Below are positions 17,875 to 27,305 of a stretch of DNA of 64,000 nucleotides, piece after piece. Position 1 is the first letter of the stretch; each line of letters begins with the position of its first letter. Origin of the DNA: Sulfuricaulis limicola (GTDB lineage: Bacteria; Pseudomonadota; Gammaproteobacteria; Acidiferrobacterales; Sulfurifustaceae); NCBI RefSeq assembly GCF_002355735.1, contig NZ_AP014879.1:1736001-1800000 (forward strand), in the 5' to 3' direction. Made by a program: the position numbers and the translations under genes. Below the pieces are notes generated by a model, which saw nothing but the letters and a program-made list of their open reading frames with translations, did no database searches and was not told the DNA's origin.

Positions 17875-19626
17875 CTAACCATGTCTCGCTTCAAGCGACT
17901 TCCCGACAGCGTTCAGCACCCGGAACATGTTCTGCTTCTGTCCGCCTTCCCCGGATGCAACCTCGATCCGGAATGCGACGTGATATATCCAGAACATCAC
18001 CGTCAGGATATCCGCGAACCCGGCATCCATGCCGGTTTTTCTGATATATTCGTCACGGGCGGCCCGTTCGAACTCCGACAATTTTCCCGGCAGGATGCAG
18101 TCGAGAAAGATGATCTCTATTTCCCCTGCTTCGCGTATCACCCGATTATAGGCAATGAGATACAGGAGATCGAGCAGCGGGAGTCCGGTTTTCCGTGACA
18201 GATCCCAGTCGATGACACCCGTTACCTGAAGACTCTTCGGGTCAAACAGGAGATTCTCGATCTTGTAGTCGCCGTGCATCCAGACAGCCCTGAGGCGTTT
18301 GCCCAGCAGCAAGGACCGCAGGATGTCTTCGATGCGTTGCAGCGATAAGGCTGAAGCAGGACCCAGTTTTTGCGCTACACGATGCAATGGATTCGAGAAA
18401 AGCGTCCCGAAAAGATCTTCTTGCAAGACAACCTCCTGCGAGGTTTCGCGGTGAAAATCCACCAGGACTTGCAGCGCCCGCCATGTCATCTTGTCCAGGG
18501 ATGGAACCGCCGCATCGATGGATGTTCCCGGAATCTCCTGCTGGACAAGATATTTTTGTCCAAGGACTTCGCCTTCCAGGAAATACTCCGGGACAAGAGA
18601 CCGGATACGAAGATTCCCTTCGCGCAGGGCCATGAGGATGCCGGCTTCGTCGCGGAGCCGGGCCAGGACTGCCGTGGTGAGAGGAAAAATGACGATTTTT
18701 GCGCTGCCTGGCTTGCCCGCCACACCGATCGACAGGATTACCTTTCCCGGCAGGACAAGGTGCCGCTCCACGACGAGTTTCTCGTCATGATTTTTTGACA
18801 TGACGCGTCGCCCGATCAGGTCAGCCGCGAGCGCTTCGAGATAGCCCGGCAATGGTTCACCCTTTACGCACACCATTCCCATCGACGGGGCCAGCATCTC
18901 GGCCAGGGGTCCGCTCAGAAGGCTTTTCTTTATCCTTTGTTTGAGAACAAACGAGTTCTTCGAGGGACTGTATTCCCTGCCGGGAATGATTTCCTCGACA
19001 GCGCCATGGCTGGTGAGCAACTTGTAACTTTTTACAAGGCCAAAGCCGGACTTGCCGGCGGCACGCTTGAGCGACCCGAACGAAACCAGGTCATCAGCCT
19101 GCGCATGACGGGCCGCGGCATCTCCGCTTTTGAAGCATCCCGCTATCCTGTCGTAGCCAAATCTGTTCTGCTGGCTCGCGTAGACAAAACCGCCCGGCTT
19201 GAGGACACGATAAACTTCGGCAAACAACGCCTGCAAGGCGGATTCAATGTCTTGAGAATCCGCGAGGGCGTGAAGGACGCTTGCCCGATTGACGTCGGAC
19301 GTAATAAACCCGTCGAAATACCCGTCGGGGAAAGGCAGGCGATGTCCGTCTGCCCATGCCTGGGCACAGGCAACATTCGCGACGCCCTTAGCCGCGAGGG
19401 CCTGCTGAATCGTGCGCAGCGTGCCCGTGTCAGAGTGAACCACGGAAACCTCGCGAGCTATACCCGCCAGCGACAATGCCATGCTCCCGGCCGATTCATC
19501 CCAGCACAGCACGCGCCCGGTTATTCCTGGATTGAGAATGAACCGCCAGCCCGTGCCCTCACTCATCGCGTCTGATTCGCCGGCAAACTTCGCAGGTGTC
19601 CTGACGTCTTCCGGATGCTCGCCCAT
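17875..19626 (-). CDS. SAM methyltransferase fused to aminoglycoside-phosphotransferase-fold kinase
   Basis: 583 aa with two recognisable halves. Residues about 25-200 form a class-I methyltransferase domain: the SAM-binding region is degenerate, but YRVLKPGGFVYASQQNR, a hallmark post-motif loop, is present. Residues about 280-560 form a phosphotransferase/choline-kinase fold with the catalytic loop WMHGDYKIENLLFD (H-x-D-x-x-x-x-N) and the metal motif VIDWDLSRKTG. It could methylate and phosphorylate a sugar or the lipid-linked EPS. The N-terminal GxGxG motif is replaced by VLCWDESAG, so methyl transfer may be weakened. Neighbours are a GT2 gene and the flippase. Confidence 0.72.
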   Translation of the reverse strand: MGEHPEDVRTPAKFAGESDAMSEGTGWRFILNPGITGRVLCWDESAGSMALSLAGIAREVSVVHSDTGTLRTIQQALAAKGVANVACAQAWADGHRLPFPDGYFDGFITSDVNRASVLHALADSQDIESALQALFAEVYRVLKPGGFVYASQQNRFGYDRIAGCFKSGDAAARHAQADDLVSFGSLKRAAGKSGFGLVKSYKLLTSHGAVEEIIPGREYSPSKNSFVLKQRIKKSLLSGPLAEMLAPSMGMVCVKGEPLPGYLEALAADLIGRRVMSKNHDEKLVVERHLVLPGKVILSIGVAGKPGSAKIVIFPLTTAVLARLRDEAGILMALREGNLRIRSLVPEYFLEGEVLGQKYLVQQEIPGTSIDAAVPSLDKMTWRALQVLVDFHRETSQEVVLQEDLFGTLFSNPLHRVAQKLGPASALSLQRIEDILRSLLLGKRLRAVWMHGDYKIENLLFDPKSLQVTGVIDWDLSRKTGLPLLDLLYLIAYNRVIREAGEIEIIFLDCILPGKLSEFERAARDEYIRKTGMDAGFADILTVMFWIYHVAFRIEVASGEGGQKQNMFRVLNAVGKSLEARHG

Positions 19627-19638
19627 GCTGGTTTCGGC

Positions 19639-21195
19639 TCATCGGAGAGCGGAATAGGCCCGTTTCATCATTGAGCCGACCTGGGTCTTTTCCGCAGGGG
19701 TGAGACACGAAACTATTGCGCCAACCACCACCAGCGGTAACGTCAATATTATTTGCAGGAAGAAAAATGCCAGGTTCGAGGCGGGAAGAACACGCTCCAG
19801 GAAAATATTTACCAGCGCGAAAGGCAGGACCGCCAGCGTCGGCAACAACCACGCACGACGATAAAATACGCCTGCTGGAACTCCGGTCGCTCTCGAAAGA
19901 CAAAATGGAATGTACAACAAGGTCACCAGCACGCTCGGAATCAGCGTTCCGATGGCAACCCCCACTATCCCGAATGCTCCAACAAGCGCGATGCTCAGCG
20001 CCAGATTGACTATGGCCTCAAATACCAGGGCGGGAATCAGCGTGCGGTGTCTGTTCACCCCCATAATCGAGGCGCTGGCCACGAAACGCGCCCCTCCCAG
20101 CCAGACGACGAATGCGAGCACCCGGAGAACCTCGCCGGCGGCCGGACCGTAGTCGGTGCCCATCCAGAGATTGATGAATGATTCGCCGCGAAACCAGAAA
20201 GTGGCGGCGATGGGTGCTGTCGCCAGGGTCGCGATCCGGGCGGTGTTCACGATTTCATCACTCACGTTCCCGCTGCCCATCGACGTCATGGCGCTTACCC
20301 GGGGGGTCATCATCTTTGACAGCGACCCGGCCACCTTGTAGGCGTAATCGCACAAGTTGCCGGCAATGGCGTAATAGGTCACTGCACTGACCGGGAGGAA
20401 CGCGGCGATGACCAGGGCATCGCTGTAATAGGCCACGATACCCATGACATGAATCACGCTCAGAAACATGCTGTACGAGAAAATCGTCCGGATATGCGGT
20501 CGCAAGTCGCCATGGAATCGGAGCTTCAATTCCGGATACAACCTGTGGACGGCAATCCTGGCGGCCACGCCGTACAGCACCGATGACGCCAGATGAATGC
20601 AGCCCAGCGCGACAAGGCCGTATCCCGCATTCAGCGCAAGCACGATCGCGACGGACCGGATTGCCGTGACAACGATCTCGGTCCCGCTGCTGACGTCGAA
20701 TCTTTCAAGTCCCGTCACGATGCCGCCGAATACCGCGCCCACCAGCGTGGTGGCAACCGTCAGCCCGCCGACAACAAGGACAAGCCGGGAGTCGCCGACA
20801 AGCGTATCAGGAACATTGAACAGTACGGGCAAAAAGTAAGCGACAACACCCGACAGCAGTACCGCGATGAAACCCAGGAACAAAAACAGCACCATTCCGG
20901 CGGAGACGATCGATGAACTGCCCTCACTGTCCCCGACCGCATGATGGTGCGCGACGTAGCGGGTCACCGCCCCCCGGACCCCGAAGTCCAGGAGCCCGAG
21001 ATAACCGACCACGGATACGAGCAGCGACCAGACGCCGTAAGCGGAGTTTCCGAGATTACGGACGATGATCGGCGACAGGAAAAAACTGACAGCCGCGACA
21101 AAAAGAAATGCCAACCAGTTCGCGGCGGCATTCCTGGCTATTCCTGTGGGACGTTTTGGCTTGGTCACAAAGTGGGTATGTGTCTGATTCGGCAA
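19639..21195 (-). CDS. Oligosaccharide flippase (Wzx/MATE-like polysaccharide exporter)
   Basis: 518 aa with about fourteen hydrophobic helices. The N-terminus has ARNAAANWLAFLFVAAVSFFLSPIIVRNLGNSAYGVWSLLVSVVGYLGLLDFGVRGAVTRYVA, whose G-x-x-x-Y-G-x-W and LDFG pattern is typical of polysaccharide-synthesis flippases (PF01943/PF13440). It should flip undecaprenyl-linked repeat units from the cytoplasmic to the periplasmic face, before the polymerase/ligase encoded at 10676-11935 acts. It sits 12 bases upstream of the fusion kinase. A 97-bp gap separates it from the pyruvyltransferase. Confidence 0.86.
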   Translation of the reverse strand: MPNQTHTHFVTKPKRPTGIARNAAANWLAFLFVAAVSFFLSPIIVRNLGNSAYGVWSLLVSVVGYLGLLDFGVRGAVTRYVAHHHAVGDSEGSSSIVSAGMVLFLFLGFIAVLLSGVVAYFLPVLFNVPDTLVGDSRLVLVVGGLTVATTLVGAVFGGIVTGLERFDVSSGTEIVVTAIRSVAIVLALNAGYGLVALGCIHLASSVLYGVAARIAVHRLYPELKLRFHGDLRPHIRTIFSYSMFLSVIHVMGIVAYYSDALVIAAFLPVSAVTYYAIAGNLCDYAYKVAGSLSKMMTPRVSAMTSMGSGNVSDEIVNTARIATLATAPIAATFWFRGESFINLWMGTDYGPAAGEVLRVLAFVVWLGGARFVASASIMGVNRHRTLIPALVFEAIVNLALSIALVGAFGIVGVAIGTLIPSVLVTLLYIPFCLSRATGVPAGVFYRRAWLLPTLAVLPFALVNIFLERVLPASNLAFFFLQIILTLPLVVVGAIVSCLTPAEKTQVGSMMKRAYSALR

Positions 21196-21292
21196 AATCC
21201 GGTCCGGGCTGGCTCAAACTGCCTGGTCACATGTTACGCCCGGCGCACCCGTGTTTCCCTGTCGTCTCGCATGCGACGGGCATTGCGCTGCA

Positions 21293-22624
21293 CTAGCCGC
21301 CCGGCGCATCTGCCAGGACCCGCACGACCGCCTCGTACTCGCGTTCGAGCGCCGCCCTGAATTTCAGGTTGATCGCGCTGATGTGATCGCGCAGGGCTGC
21401 CTGATTGTCGAGCGCGGCATGGACCATGGCGGTCAGCCGCTGCGCCGAGCTGCCGTGCAGCTCCAGGCAGTGCCCGCTCAGATTCGCATCGGCCATGACC
21501 TGCGAGACTTTCCGTATGTACGCGATACCCACGACCGGCGTACCGGCCACCAGCGACAGGATGACGCCATGCAGCCGCGACGCCAGCACCACGTCGGCCT
21601 GGCTTGCCAGGGCAACGAATTCGTTGACCGTGCGTGTAGGCGTGACCTGTACCCGCTCGCACAGGGCCGGGTCCCCTGCCAGTCGCTGCCGCAGGCGTTC
21701 GGCGACTTTCTGCGCCACCGGGGTGTCCATCTTCACCTGTGAGTTGGAAAGTTGGACGATAATACCGTCCGCCATCAGCTGCGCACAGGTGTCGACGAAT
21801 TCGTCGAGATAGCTTTCGTAGGTGGCGTCGATGGTGCGCAACCACGCCGATTTGGAAATCGGACAGGCCAGCACCACCGGAACGCGCCTCGCCGGTGGCG
21901 GCGGTGCGAGCGGCGGCAGCGGCAAACTGAAGGCGGCATCCGGGCAGGCGTGACCCGGTTGTGACAGGCCCGCCGCGCGCGCCGCCTGCACGGTGTACTC
22001 GTCGCGATAGACCGTGTAATGCGACAGACGCATGGCGAGGAAGCACATGACGCGGCCGATGCGCGTCGTCAGGTTGTCGGCCGCCGTGGCAAACACGACC
22101 ACCCGTTTGCGACGCAACCGGCAAGCGGCGGTCCAGGCAAGCAGTTCGAACGGCCGCGCCCAGGGTCCGCCCCAGAAGTCGCATAGCTGGCCGCCGCCCG
22201 AGATCAGCAACGCATCAATTTTTCCGGCAAAGCACAGGATGTTCCAGCTCTGACGGAGGGGATTCACCAACCGGTAGACCTTGTACGGCAGCCAGCGCGG
22301 CAAGGATGATGCGTTGGCGCTCGCGCCGGCTTTGTCCGGTTCGAAGGCGACAGAGGGTGGCTCGTGGATGCGCCATTCGGTGCCCGACATCTGGAACGCG
22401 GAGATGCCGTGCGTCCGCGCCGCGTCCGGCGGATCGAAACAAATGCCGATGAATTCGATGCCGGTATGGCGCCGTTTGAGGTTTGCCATCACCGCCATCT
22501 GGGTGGCGGTGTCACCGAGGTTGTTGCTGTGGTAAGGCCCGAACAGCCCGACACGAATCACGCCCGCCTTGCTCACCGCGCCGTCTCCGGCGCGGTGTCC
22601 GTCGGCCGCATGGCGGGCACACAT
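21293..22624 (-). CDS. Polysaccharide pyruvyl transferase family protein
   Basis: 443 aa. Motifs of the PF04230 family: RVGLFGPYHSNNLGDTA near the start (the N-x-G-D nucleotide-sugar loop), ALLISGGGQLCDFWGG, and the C-terminal ASRLHGVILSLVAGTPVVGIAY, where R-L-H-G contributes to the phosphoenolpyruvate site. It would place a pyruvate ketal on an EPS sugar, giving an acidic polymer; some relatives act as glycosyltransferases instead. ATG 22624 has GGTGGTGAT in front. A GTG at 22576 with GGAG 8 bases upstream would remove a basic extension and is a real alternative. Confidence 0.83.
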   Translation of the reverse strand: MCARHAADGHRAGDGAVSKAGVIRVGLFGPYHSNNLGDTATQMAVMANLKRRHTGIEFIGICFDPPDAARTHGISAFQMSGTEWRIHEPPSVAFEPDKAGASANASSLPRWLPYKVYRLVNPLRQSWNILCFAGKIDALLISGGGQLCDFWGGPWARPFELLAWTAACRLRRKRVVVFATAADNLTTRIGRVMCFLAMRLSHYTVYRDEYTVQAARAAGLSQPGHACPDAAFSLPLPPLAPPPPARRVPVVLACPISKSAWLRTIDATYESYLDEFVDTCAQLMADGIIVQLSNSQVKMDTPVAQKVAERLRQRLAGDPALCERVQVTPTRTVNEFVALASQADVVLASRLHGVILSLVAGTPVVGIAYIRKVSQVMADANLSGHCLELHGSSAQRLTAMVHAALDNQAALRDHISAINLKFRAALEREYEAVVRVLADAPGG

Positions 22625-22638
22625 ATCACCACCGGCAT

Positions 22639-23508
22639 CTAGCGGCCGATTCCGAAGAGTTCGGCGAATTCCGCCAGCAGTGTCCGGCGTTCCCAGATCA
22701 TCCAGCGGGTGACCGCGAGCATGGCGCGCAACCTCTCGCGCATTCCGATCGGCGTGCGCACGAGCGACCGGTAATAGTCGCCATACTTGCGCCAGTTGGG
22801 CATGCCCATGCCGCCGCCTTTGGGCTTGATAAAATGCGCCAGCTTCTCTTTCGACAGAAACTTCGCGGTGGAAGCCTGGTCAACGCGCCTGAAGAACAGG
22901 TACTCCGGAACCAGCTTGAACCCGCCGTGCAGCGCCAGTTCCGCCATCATAACCATGTCCCCCGCGGGATAAGCGCGTTCGCCGCGTGTTTTCCGCAGTA
23001 CCTCCAGCCGGATCAATCCGCACATGGCGTTGTTAAGCGCCATGCCGGTCGCCACGCGGCCGAATCGCTCGCTGGGGGTCGGCTCGAGAATTTCCAGGTC
23101 TTTTTCATACTTTCCCTGCTGCACGCCGTTATCGTCCATGAGAATGGTCCGGGGATACGCCAGCACGGCACTGGCATCGGCCTGCAAGGCGGCCACACAC
23201 TTCTCGATCAGCGTGGGATCGCACAGATCATTGGAGGATGACCATTTGAGAAACCGGCCGGTCGCCATTTGAGCGACATAATTCCAGTTGAACGTGGCGC
23301 CCATGTTCTCGGGCTGGCGAATATACCGGATGCGCCTGTCCTTCTCGGCATAGGCCCGGCAGATCGTTTCGGTCTCGTCCGTGGAGGCGTTATCCGAGAT
23401 GATGAGTTCAAAGTCGGAAAATGTCTGGGCCAGCAGGTTGTCCAGCGTCGCCCGCAGGAAACGCGCGCCGTTGTAGACCGGCATGCCGATGCTGACTTCA
23501 GGCGGCAT
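22639..23508 (-). CDS. Glycosyltransferase family 2
   Basis: 289 aa. PEVSIGMPVYNGARFL start, ISDNASTDET, a W-S-S-S-N-D substituted metal site (KWSSSNDLCDP) where most GT2 enzymes have D-x-D, and a helical C-terminus. The S-x-N-D replacement is common in this EPS subgroup and need not abolish activity. Fourteen bases separate it from the pyruvyltransferase. It likely adds a deoxy- or amino-sugar produced by the nearby CDP-sugar genes, an inference from position only. Confidence 0.84.
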   Translation of the reverse strand: MPPEVSIGMPVYNGARFLRATLDNLLAQTFSDFELIISDNASTDETETICRAYAEKDRRIRYIRQPENMGATFNWNYVAQMATGRFLKWSSSNDLCDPTLIEKCVAALQADASAVLAYPRTILMDDNGVQQGKYEKDLEILEPTPSERFGRVATGMALNNAMCGLIRLEVLRKTRGERAYPAGDMVMMAELALHGGFKLVPEYLFFRRVDQASTAKFLSKEKLAHFIKPKGGGMGMPNWRKYGDYYRSLVRTPIGMRERLRAMLAVTRWMIWERRTLLAEFAELFGIGR

Positions 23509-23591
23509 GGGTCAGAAGCAACACGTCCGAGCTCCGCGACGGCGCGGTGTCAACCCGAAAACGGGACGGCATATACGGGAACGGCGCATGA

Positions 23592-24125
23592 TCAGGCCCA
23601 TGGAACCAGCGGCCACTGGCGGTCCCGGTCCGCCACATCGCGCGGCGGCAAGGGCCAGGCGATCGCGAGCGAGGGATCGTCGAAGCGCACGCCCTTTTCC
23701 ACGCCGGGCGCGTAAAACTGGTCGGTCATGTACATGAACTCGGTATGATCGGCCAAAGTCTGGTAGCCATGCGCCACGCCGCCCGGGATGAACAGGGCCC
23801 GGCGGCTTTCCGGATCGAGGCGCACCGAGTACACGGTTTTATAGGTAGGCGAGTCCGGCCGCATGTCCACCAGGGCATCGAACACCGCGCCGTTGATGCA
23901 GCGCACCAGCTTTTGTTCGTTATGCGGTTTTTCCTGATAGTGCAGTCCACGCACCACGCCGGCATGCGTCGTGCGCGCGAGATTGCACTGCGCCAGGGGG
24001 AAGGCGATCTGGCGGGCGGCAAACTCGCGCAGACAGAACGCCCGGGCAAACGAGCCGCGGTTGTCGACGTGCGGCTCGAGGTCGATCAGGAATGCGCCGG
24101 CAATGGATATGGGATGAAAAATCAC
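23592..24125 (-). CDS. RfbC-like 3,5-epimerase of NDP-4-keto-6-deoxyhexose
   Basis: 177 aa cupin of the dTDP-4-dehydrorhamnose 3,5-epimerase family. Seen motifs: VDNRGSFARAF, RGLHYQ (catalytic His), KLVRCINGAVFDALVDMR, and FIPGGVAHGYQTL. RfbA and RfbD are absent here and the gene directly follows rfbG (16-base gap). The substrate is therefore more likely a CDP-4-keto-6-deoxyglucose than the dTDP form; this is an inference from context. Usual family length is 180-185 residues, so it is intact. Confidence 0.87.
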   Translation of the reverse strand: MIFHPISIAGAFLIDLEPHVDNRGSFARAFCLREFAARQIAFPLAQCNLARTTHAGVVRGLHYQEKPHNEQKLVRCINGAVFDALVDMRPDSPTYKTVYSVRLDPESRRALFIPGGVAHGYQTLADHTEFMYMTDQFYAPGVEKGVRFDDPSLAIAWPLPPRDVADRDRQWPLVPWA

Positions 24126-24141
24126 GTCGCGGGTGATGCCG

Positions 24142-25221
24142 TTAATTATTCGGGACGATCGTCATGAAGTTTTCGATCTCGGCGACGCTCACCTTGCGCA
24201 TGTCGTCGCCCGCCTCGAAGCGGCGTGACCATTTGACGATCGAATCGAGCGTGGTGATCAGGTCGAGCTTCGGGCGCCAACCCAGATAGGCGCGCGCCTT
24301 GGAGGCATCGAGCTTGAGGAAGGTGCACTCGGGAGGACCGGGGTTGGGATCTTTTTTCCAGTCGAAGGTCACGCCCCACAGCCGGTATAGCTGTTCGATG
24401 ATCCAGCCCACCGTCTTTTCGCTCTGCTCGGGGGGGCCGAAGTTCCACGCGCTCGCAAACGCGTGGCCATCCGTAAAGAGCCGTTCGGCGAGCATCAAAT
24501 AACCATGCAACGGTTCGAGTACGTGCTGCCACGGACGCGTTGCCTGCGGACTGCGAATGATCGTGGGCTGGTTTTTCAGCAGCGAGCGGATGATGTCCGG
24601 CACCAGCCGGTCGGCCGCCCAGTCTCCGCCGCCGATGACGTTTCCCGCACGGCTGCTGCCGACCGCGGCGCAGCCCGGGTTCGCTTTGGGATCGAAAAAC
24701 GAGCGCTGGTAGCCGGCGACCACCAGTTCTGCGCAGCCTTTGCTGGCGCTGTAGGGGTCGGCGCCGCCCAGTCGCGACGTTTCACGATAGCCCCACACCC
24801 ATTCCTCGTTGTGATAGCACTTGTCGGACGTTACGATTACCACGGCACGCACCGAAGGCACGCGCCGGACCGCGTCCAGCACGTGGACCGTGCCCAATAC
24901 GTTCGTGGTAAACGTCTCTACCGGGTTGTCGTATGAATAGCGCACCAGCGATTGCGCGGCCATGTGGATCACGATATCCGGCTTCGCCGCGGCCATGGCC
25001 GCCTGCAAGGCCGGCAGGTTCGTCACATCGGCGATAATCGAGTGCATGGTCTCCGCCACGCGCGCCAGCTCGAACAGGCTCGGGTTGGTTGGCGGCGGCA
25101 ACGCATAGCCGGTGACCTTGGCGCCCAGCCGATCCAGCCACAGACACAACCAGCTTCCCTTGAAGCCGGTATGGCCCGTGACAAACACGCTCTTACCCTT
25201 CCAAAACTCGGGATTCATCAT
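24142..25221 (-). CDS. rfbG: CDP-glucose 4,6-dehydratase
   Basis: 359 aa extended SDR. The start FWKGKSVFVTGHTGFKGSWLCLWLDRLGAKVTGYAL is almost diagnostic of RfbG, with the Rossmann T-G-H-T-G-F-K-G motif at residues 15-22. A YSASKGCAELV catalytic Y-x-x-x-K lies near residue 162, and AGNVIGGGDWA with RPWQHVLEPL follows. The enzyme turns CDP-glucose into CDP-4-keto-6-deoxyglucose with NAD as internal cofactor, the common precursor of CDP-dideoxy- and branched sugars. It works after rfbF, encoded four genes upstream in the same minus-strand series. Confidence 0.95.
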   Translation of the reverse strand: MMNPEFWKGKSVFVTGHTGFKGSWLCLWLDRLGAKVTGYALPPPTNPSLFELARVAETMHSIIADVTNLPALQAAMAAAKPDIVIHMAAQSLVRYSYDNPVETFTTNVLGTVHVLDAVRRVPSVRAVVIVTSDKCYHNEEWVWGYRETSRLGGADPYSASKGCAELVVAGYQRSFFDPKANPGCAAVGSSRAGNVIGGGDWAADRLVPDIIRSLLKNQPTIIRSPQATRPWQHVLEPLHGYLMLAERLFTDGHAFASAWNFGPPEQSEKTVGWIIEQLYRLWGVTFDWKKDPNPGPPECTFLKLDASKARAYLGWRPKLDLITTLDSIVKWSRRFEAGDDMRKVSVAEIENFMTIVPNN

Positions 25222-25260
25222 ATGGCTTGACCATTACTCCAGTATAGAAATCGGGAACTG

Positions 25261-26568
25261 TTATGCGTACGGACGAATGGCGAGTTTGACGGGCCGCCCG
25301 CGGAGATATTTTTCAATACCCTGATCGAGGGCCCGGCGATAAATCGAAAACGCTTCTGCAAAGGCCACAACGGTCCGGTCAACATCATCTTCCGTATGCG
25401 AATAATTTACCACGAGCGAGCTGGCGAGGGTGCCACGCTGAATAATCTCCTGCAACAACAAGGTGCGAAACGGTTGCGATGGACTCCCTTTCTCATCGCG
25501 GCTGCCGAACACCAGGCAGCAGGGTTGTCCGAGAATGGGGATATGCTCAGAGACGCCTGCATCGGCGGCCGCCTTGCGCAGTCTCTCCGCCAGTTGCCGG
25601 CCACGCTGCCACAGCGTTTCAATCACGGGTTGCGACTGGTACACGCGCATTGTCGCCATGGCCGCCGCCAGCCCATGCGTCTCCGCGCCGTGCGTGGTGG
25701 ACATCAGGAACACACGCTCACGGTCGTGATCGGAACCGCCCAGACGCATGAGGTCGCGCCTGCCGGCCAGCGCCGACACGGAAAAACCGTTCCCCAGGCC
25801 CTTGCCAAACGTCGACAGGTCGGGCCGGATGCCGTAAAGCGTCTGCGCGCCGTTCTTGTGCCAGCGAAAACCGGTGATCATCTCATCGAGAATCAGCACC
25901 GTGCCGTGGCGGTCGCAGCGCTCGCGCAGCCCGGCGAAAAAACCCGGCGCCGGCGGTGTTTCCTTTTCCGCCTCCAGGATCACGGCGGCAATCTTGCCGG
26001 GGTATTGATCGAACAGTGCATCGAGACTGGCGAGATCGTTGTAGTTGAACTTTAGCGTCAGCGCGCGCGTGGCGGCGGGAATACCGCCCGGCATGGCCGA
26101 GGAACCGATAAACCAGTCATCCACGGAAAAAAACGGCTGGTTCGCACACACGGCAACCAGATCGCGCCCGGTATAGGCGCGCGCCAGCTTGAGCGCGCCG
26201 GAGGTGGCATCGGACCCGTTCTTGCAGAACTTGACCATTTCAGCCGACGGAATCAGCTCGCGAAACAGCTCCGCGCACTCAAGCTCGATAGCCGCCGGAC
26301 GGATAAAGTTGGTGCCGTACTCGAGCTGGCGGCGCACCGCCTCCACTACCGGAGCGAATGCATGCCCCAGCGTGACCGCGCGCAATCCCGAGCCGTATTC
26401 GATGAATTCGTTGCCGTCCACGTCCCAGACATGCGAGCCCCGGCCGCGCACGATATAGGGCGCCATGCCTTCCGGAAACTGGTCATCGCCCTTCGCGTAG
26501 GTGTGCGCACCGCCGGGTATCAGGGCGTTGGCCCGTTCGCGCAGGCGGTTGGAGTTGTCGAATTTCAT
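25261..26568 (-). CDS. Class III PLP transaminase, glutamate-semialdehyde-aminomutase-like
   Basis: 435 aa from ATG 26568. Features: PGGAHTYAKGDDQFPEG, FIEYGSGLRAVTLGHA, KFCKNGSDATSGALKLARAYTGRD (phosphate cup), VLILDEMITGFRW (D-E-M-I-T-G-F), and STFGKGLGNGF with the PLP lysine near residue 270. Its sequence is close to HemL, but the genomic setting is a CDP-sugar cluster, so it probably aminates a keto-sugar rather than serving tetrapyrrole synthesis. A 56-base gap separates it from the PIG-L gene. A housekeeping hemL would be expected elsewhere in the genome. Confidence 0.85.
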   Translation of the reverse strand: MKFDNSNRLRERANALIPGGAHTYAKGDDQFPEGMAPYIVRGRGSHVWDVDGNEFIEYGSGLRAVTLGHAFAPVVEAVRRQLEYGTNFIRPAAIELECAELFRELIPSAEMVKFCKNGSDATSGALKLARAYTGRDLVAVCANQPFFSVDDWFIGSSAMPGGIPAATRALTLKFNYNDLASLDALFDQYPGKIAAVILEAEKETPPAPGFFAGLRERCDRHGTVLILDEMITGFRWHKNGAQTLYGIRPDLSTFGKGLGNGFSVSALAGRRDLMRLGGSDHDRERVFLMSTTHGAETHGLAAAMATMRVYQSQPVIETLWQRGRQLAERLRKAAADAGVSEHIPILGQPCCLVFGSRDEKGSPSQPFRTLLLQEIIQRGTLASSLVVNYSHTEDDVDRTVVAFAEAFSIYRRALDQGIEKYLRGRPVKLAIRPYA

Positions 26569-26624
26569 CGGCGTATTATTGCTTTTTTCTCGTTCGCGGT
26601 ATCGCCTGCGGATTCCGGGCGGTG

Positions 26625-27305
26625 CTACCGGCTGCGCGACCTGGCCGCGCCGCCCAGAACCAGCTTGCGCGAATAAAACGCCTCGGCATAGCCGCTCGGC
26701 GCATTGCATTCGATCCCGCGCAGCCGCATCAGCCCCTGGAAGGTGTCCGGCGTGAACCACGTTTTGCCGTGCTGACTGCGAAACACCTTCATCAGCAACG
26801 CAATCTTGCGCTTCATCGCGGCCCGTGACACCGGCACAAACACGGACGGTGAACCGAGACCCCCGTCGAATTTGGGGATTTCATATTCCAGAATGACATG
26901 ATCGCGAAACGTGTTCCACACCAGCTCGCCCACCACGCGATGATCCTGGTGCAAATCCTCGCGGTAATGCGCGAACACCACGTCCGGCGACATCGTCCGC
27001 TTCATTTCCTCGAAGAACTGCTTGATTTCCAGCATCTGTGACGGGAACACGGACTCGCGAAAATCCTTGATGGACACGTGAGCGTCGCGCACGCCGCGCA
27101 ACAGCGCCTGCGAGGCCTGGCGCGCCTCGCGCGCGCGCGCCGCCCCGGAACTCAAAACCACCCAATTCACCCCGGCATCGGGATACGCCCTGAGCAGCTC
27201 AATCGCCGTGCCGCCGCAGCCGATCTCGATATCGTCACAATGGGCCCCGATGAACAGGAAGCGCGGCGCGCGTCCTTTCGGCAGGTTGAGCAGAAAGTCG
27301 AGCAT
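26625..27305 (-). CDS. PIG-L/LmbE-family deacetylase
   Basis: 226 aa from the ATG at 27305, which shares its A with the TGA of rfbF (TGATG), so the two are coupled. The zinc motif AHCDDIEIGCGG (variant of A-H-P-D-D) is near residue 20, and the second ligand region HYREDLHQDHRVVGE (H-x-x-H) near residue 105. PIG-L enzymes remove N-acetyl groups from sugars or sugar conjugates. Placed between a cytidylyltransferase and a transaminase it may act on an N-acetylated CDP-sugar or glycan, which is inference. The Pro-to-Cys change in AHPDD is unusual but seen in related carbohydrate-cluster proteins. Confidence 0.83.
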   Translation of the reverse strand: MLDFLLNLPKGRAPRFLFIGAHCDDIEIGCGGTAIELLRAYPDAGVNWVVLSSGAARAREARQASQALLRGVRDAHVSIKDFRESVFPSQMLEIKQFFEEMKRTMSPDVVFAHYREDLHQDHRVVGELVWNTFRDHVILEYEIPKFDGGLGSPSVFVPVSRAAMKRKIALLMKVFRSQHGKTWFTPDTFQGLMRLRGIECNAPSGYAEAFYSRKLVLGGAARSRSR

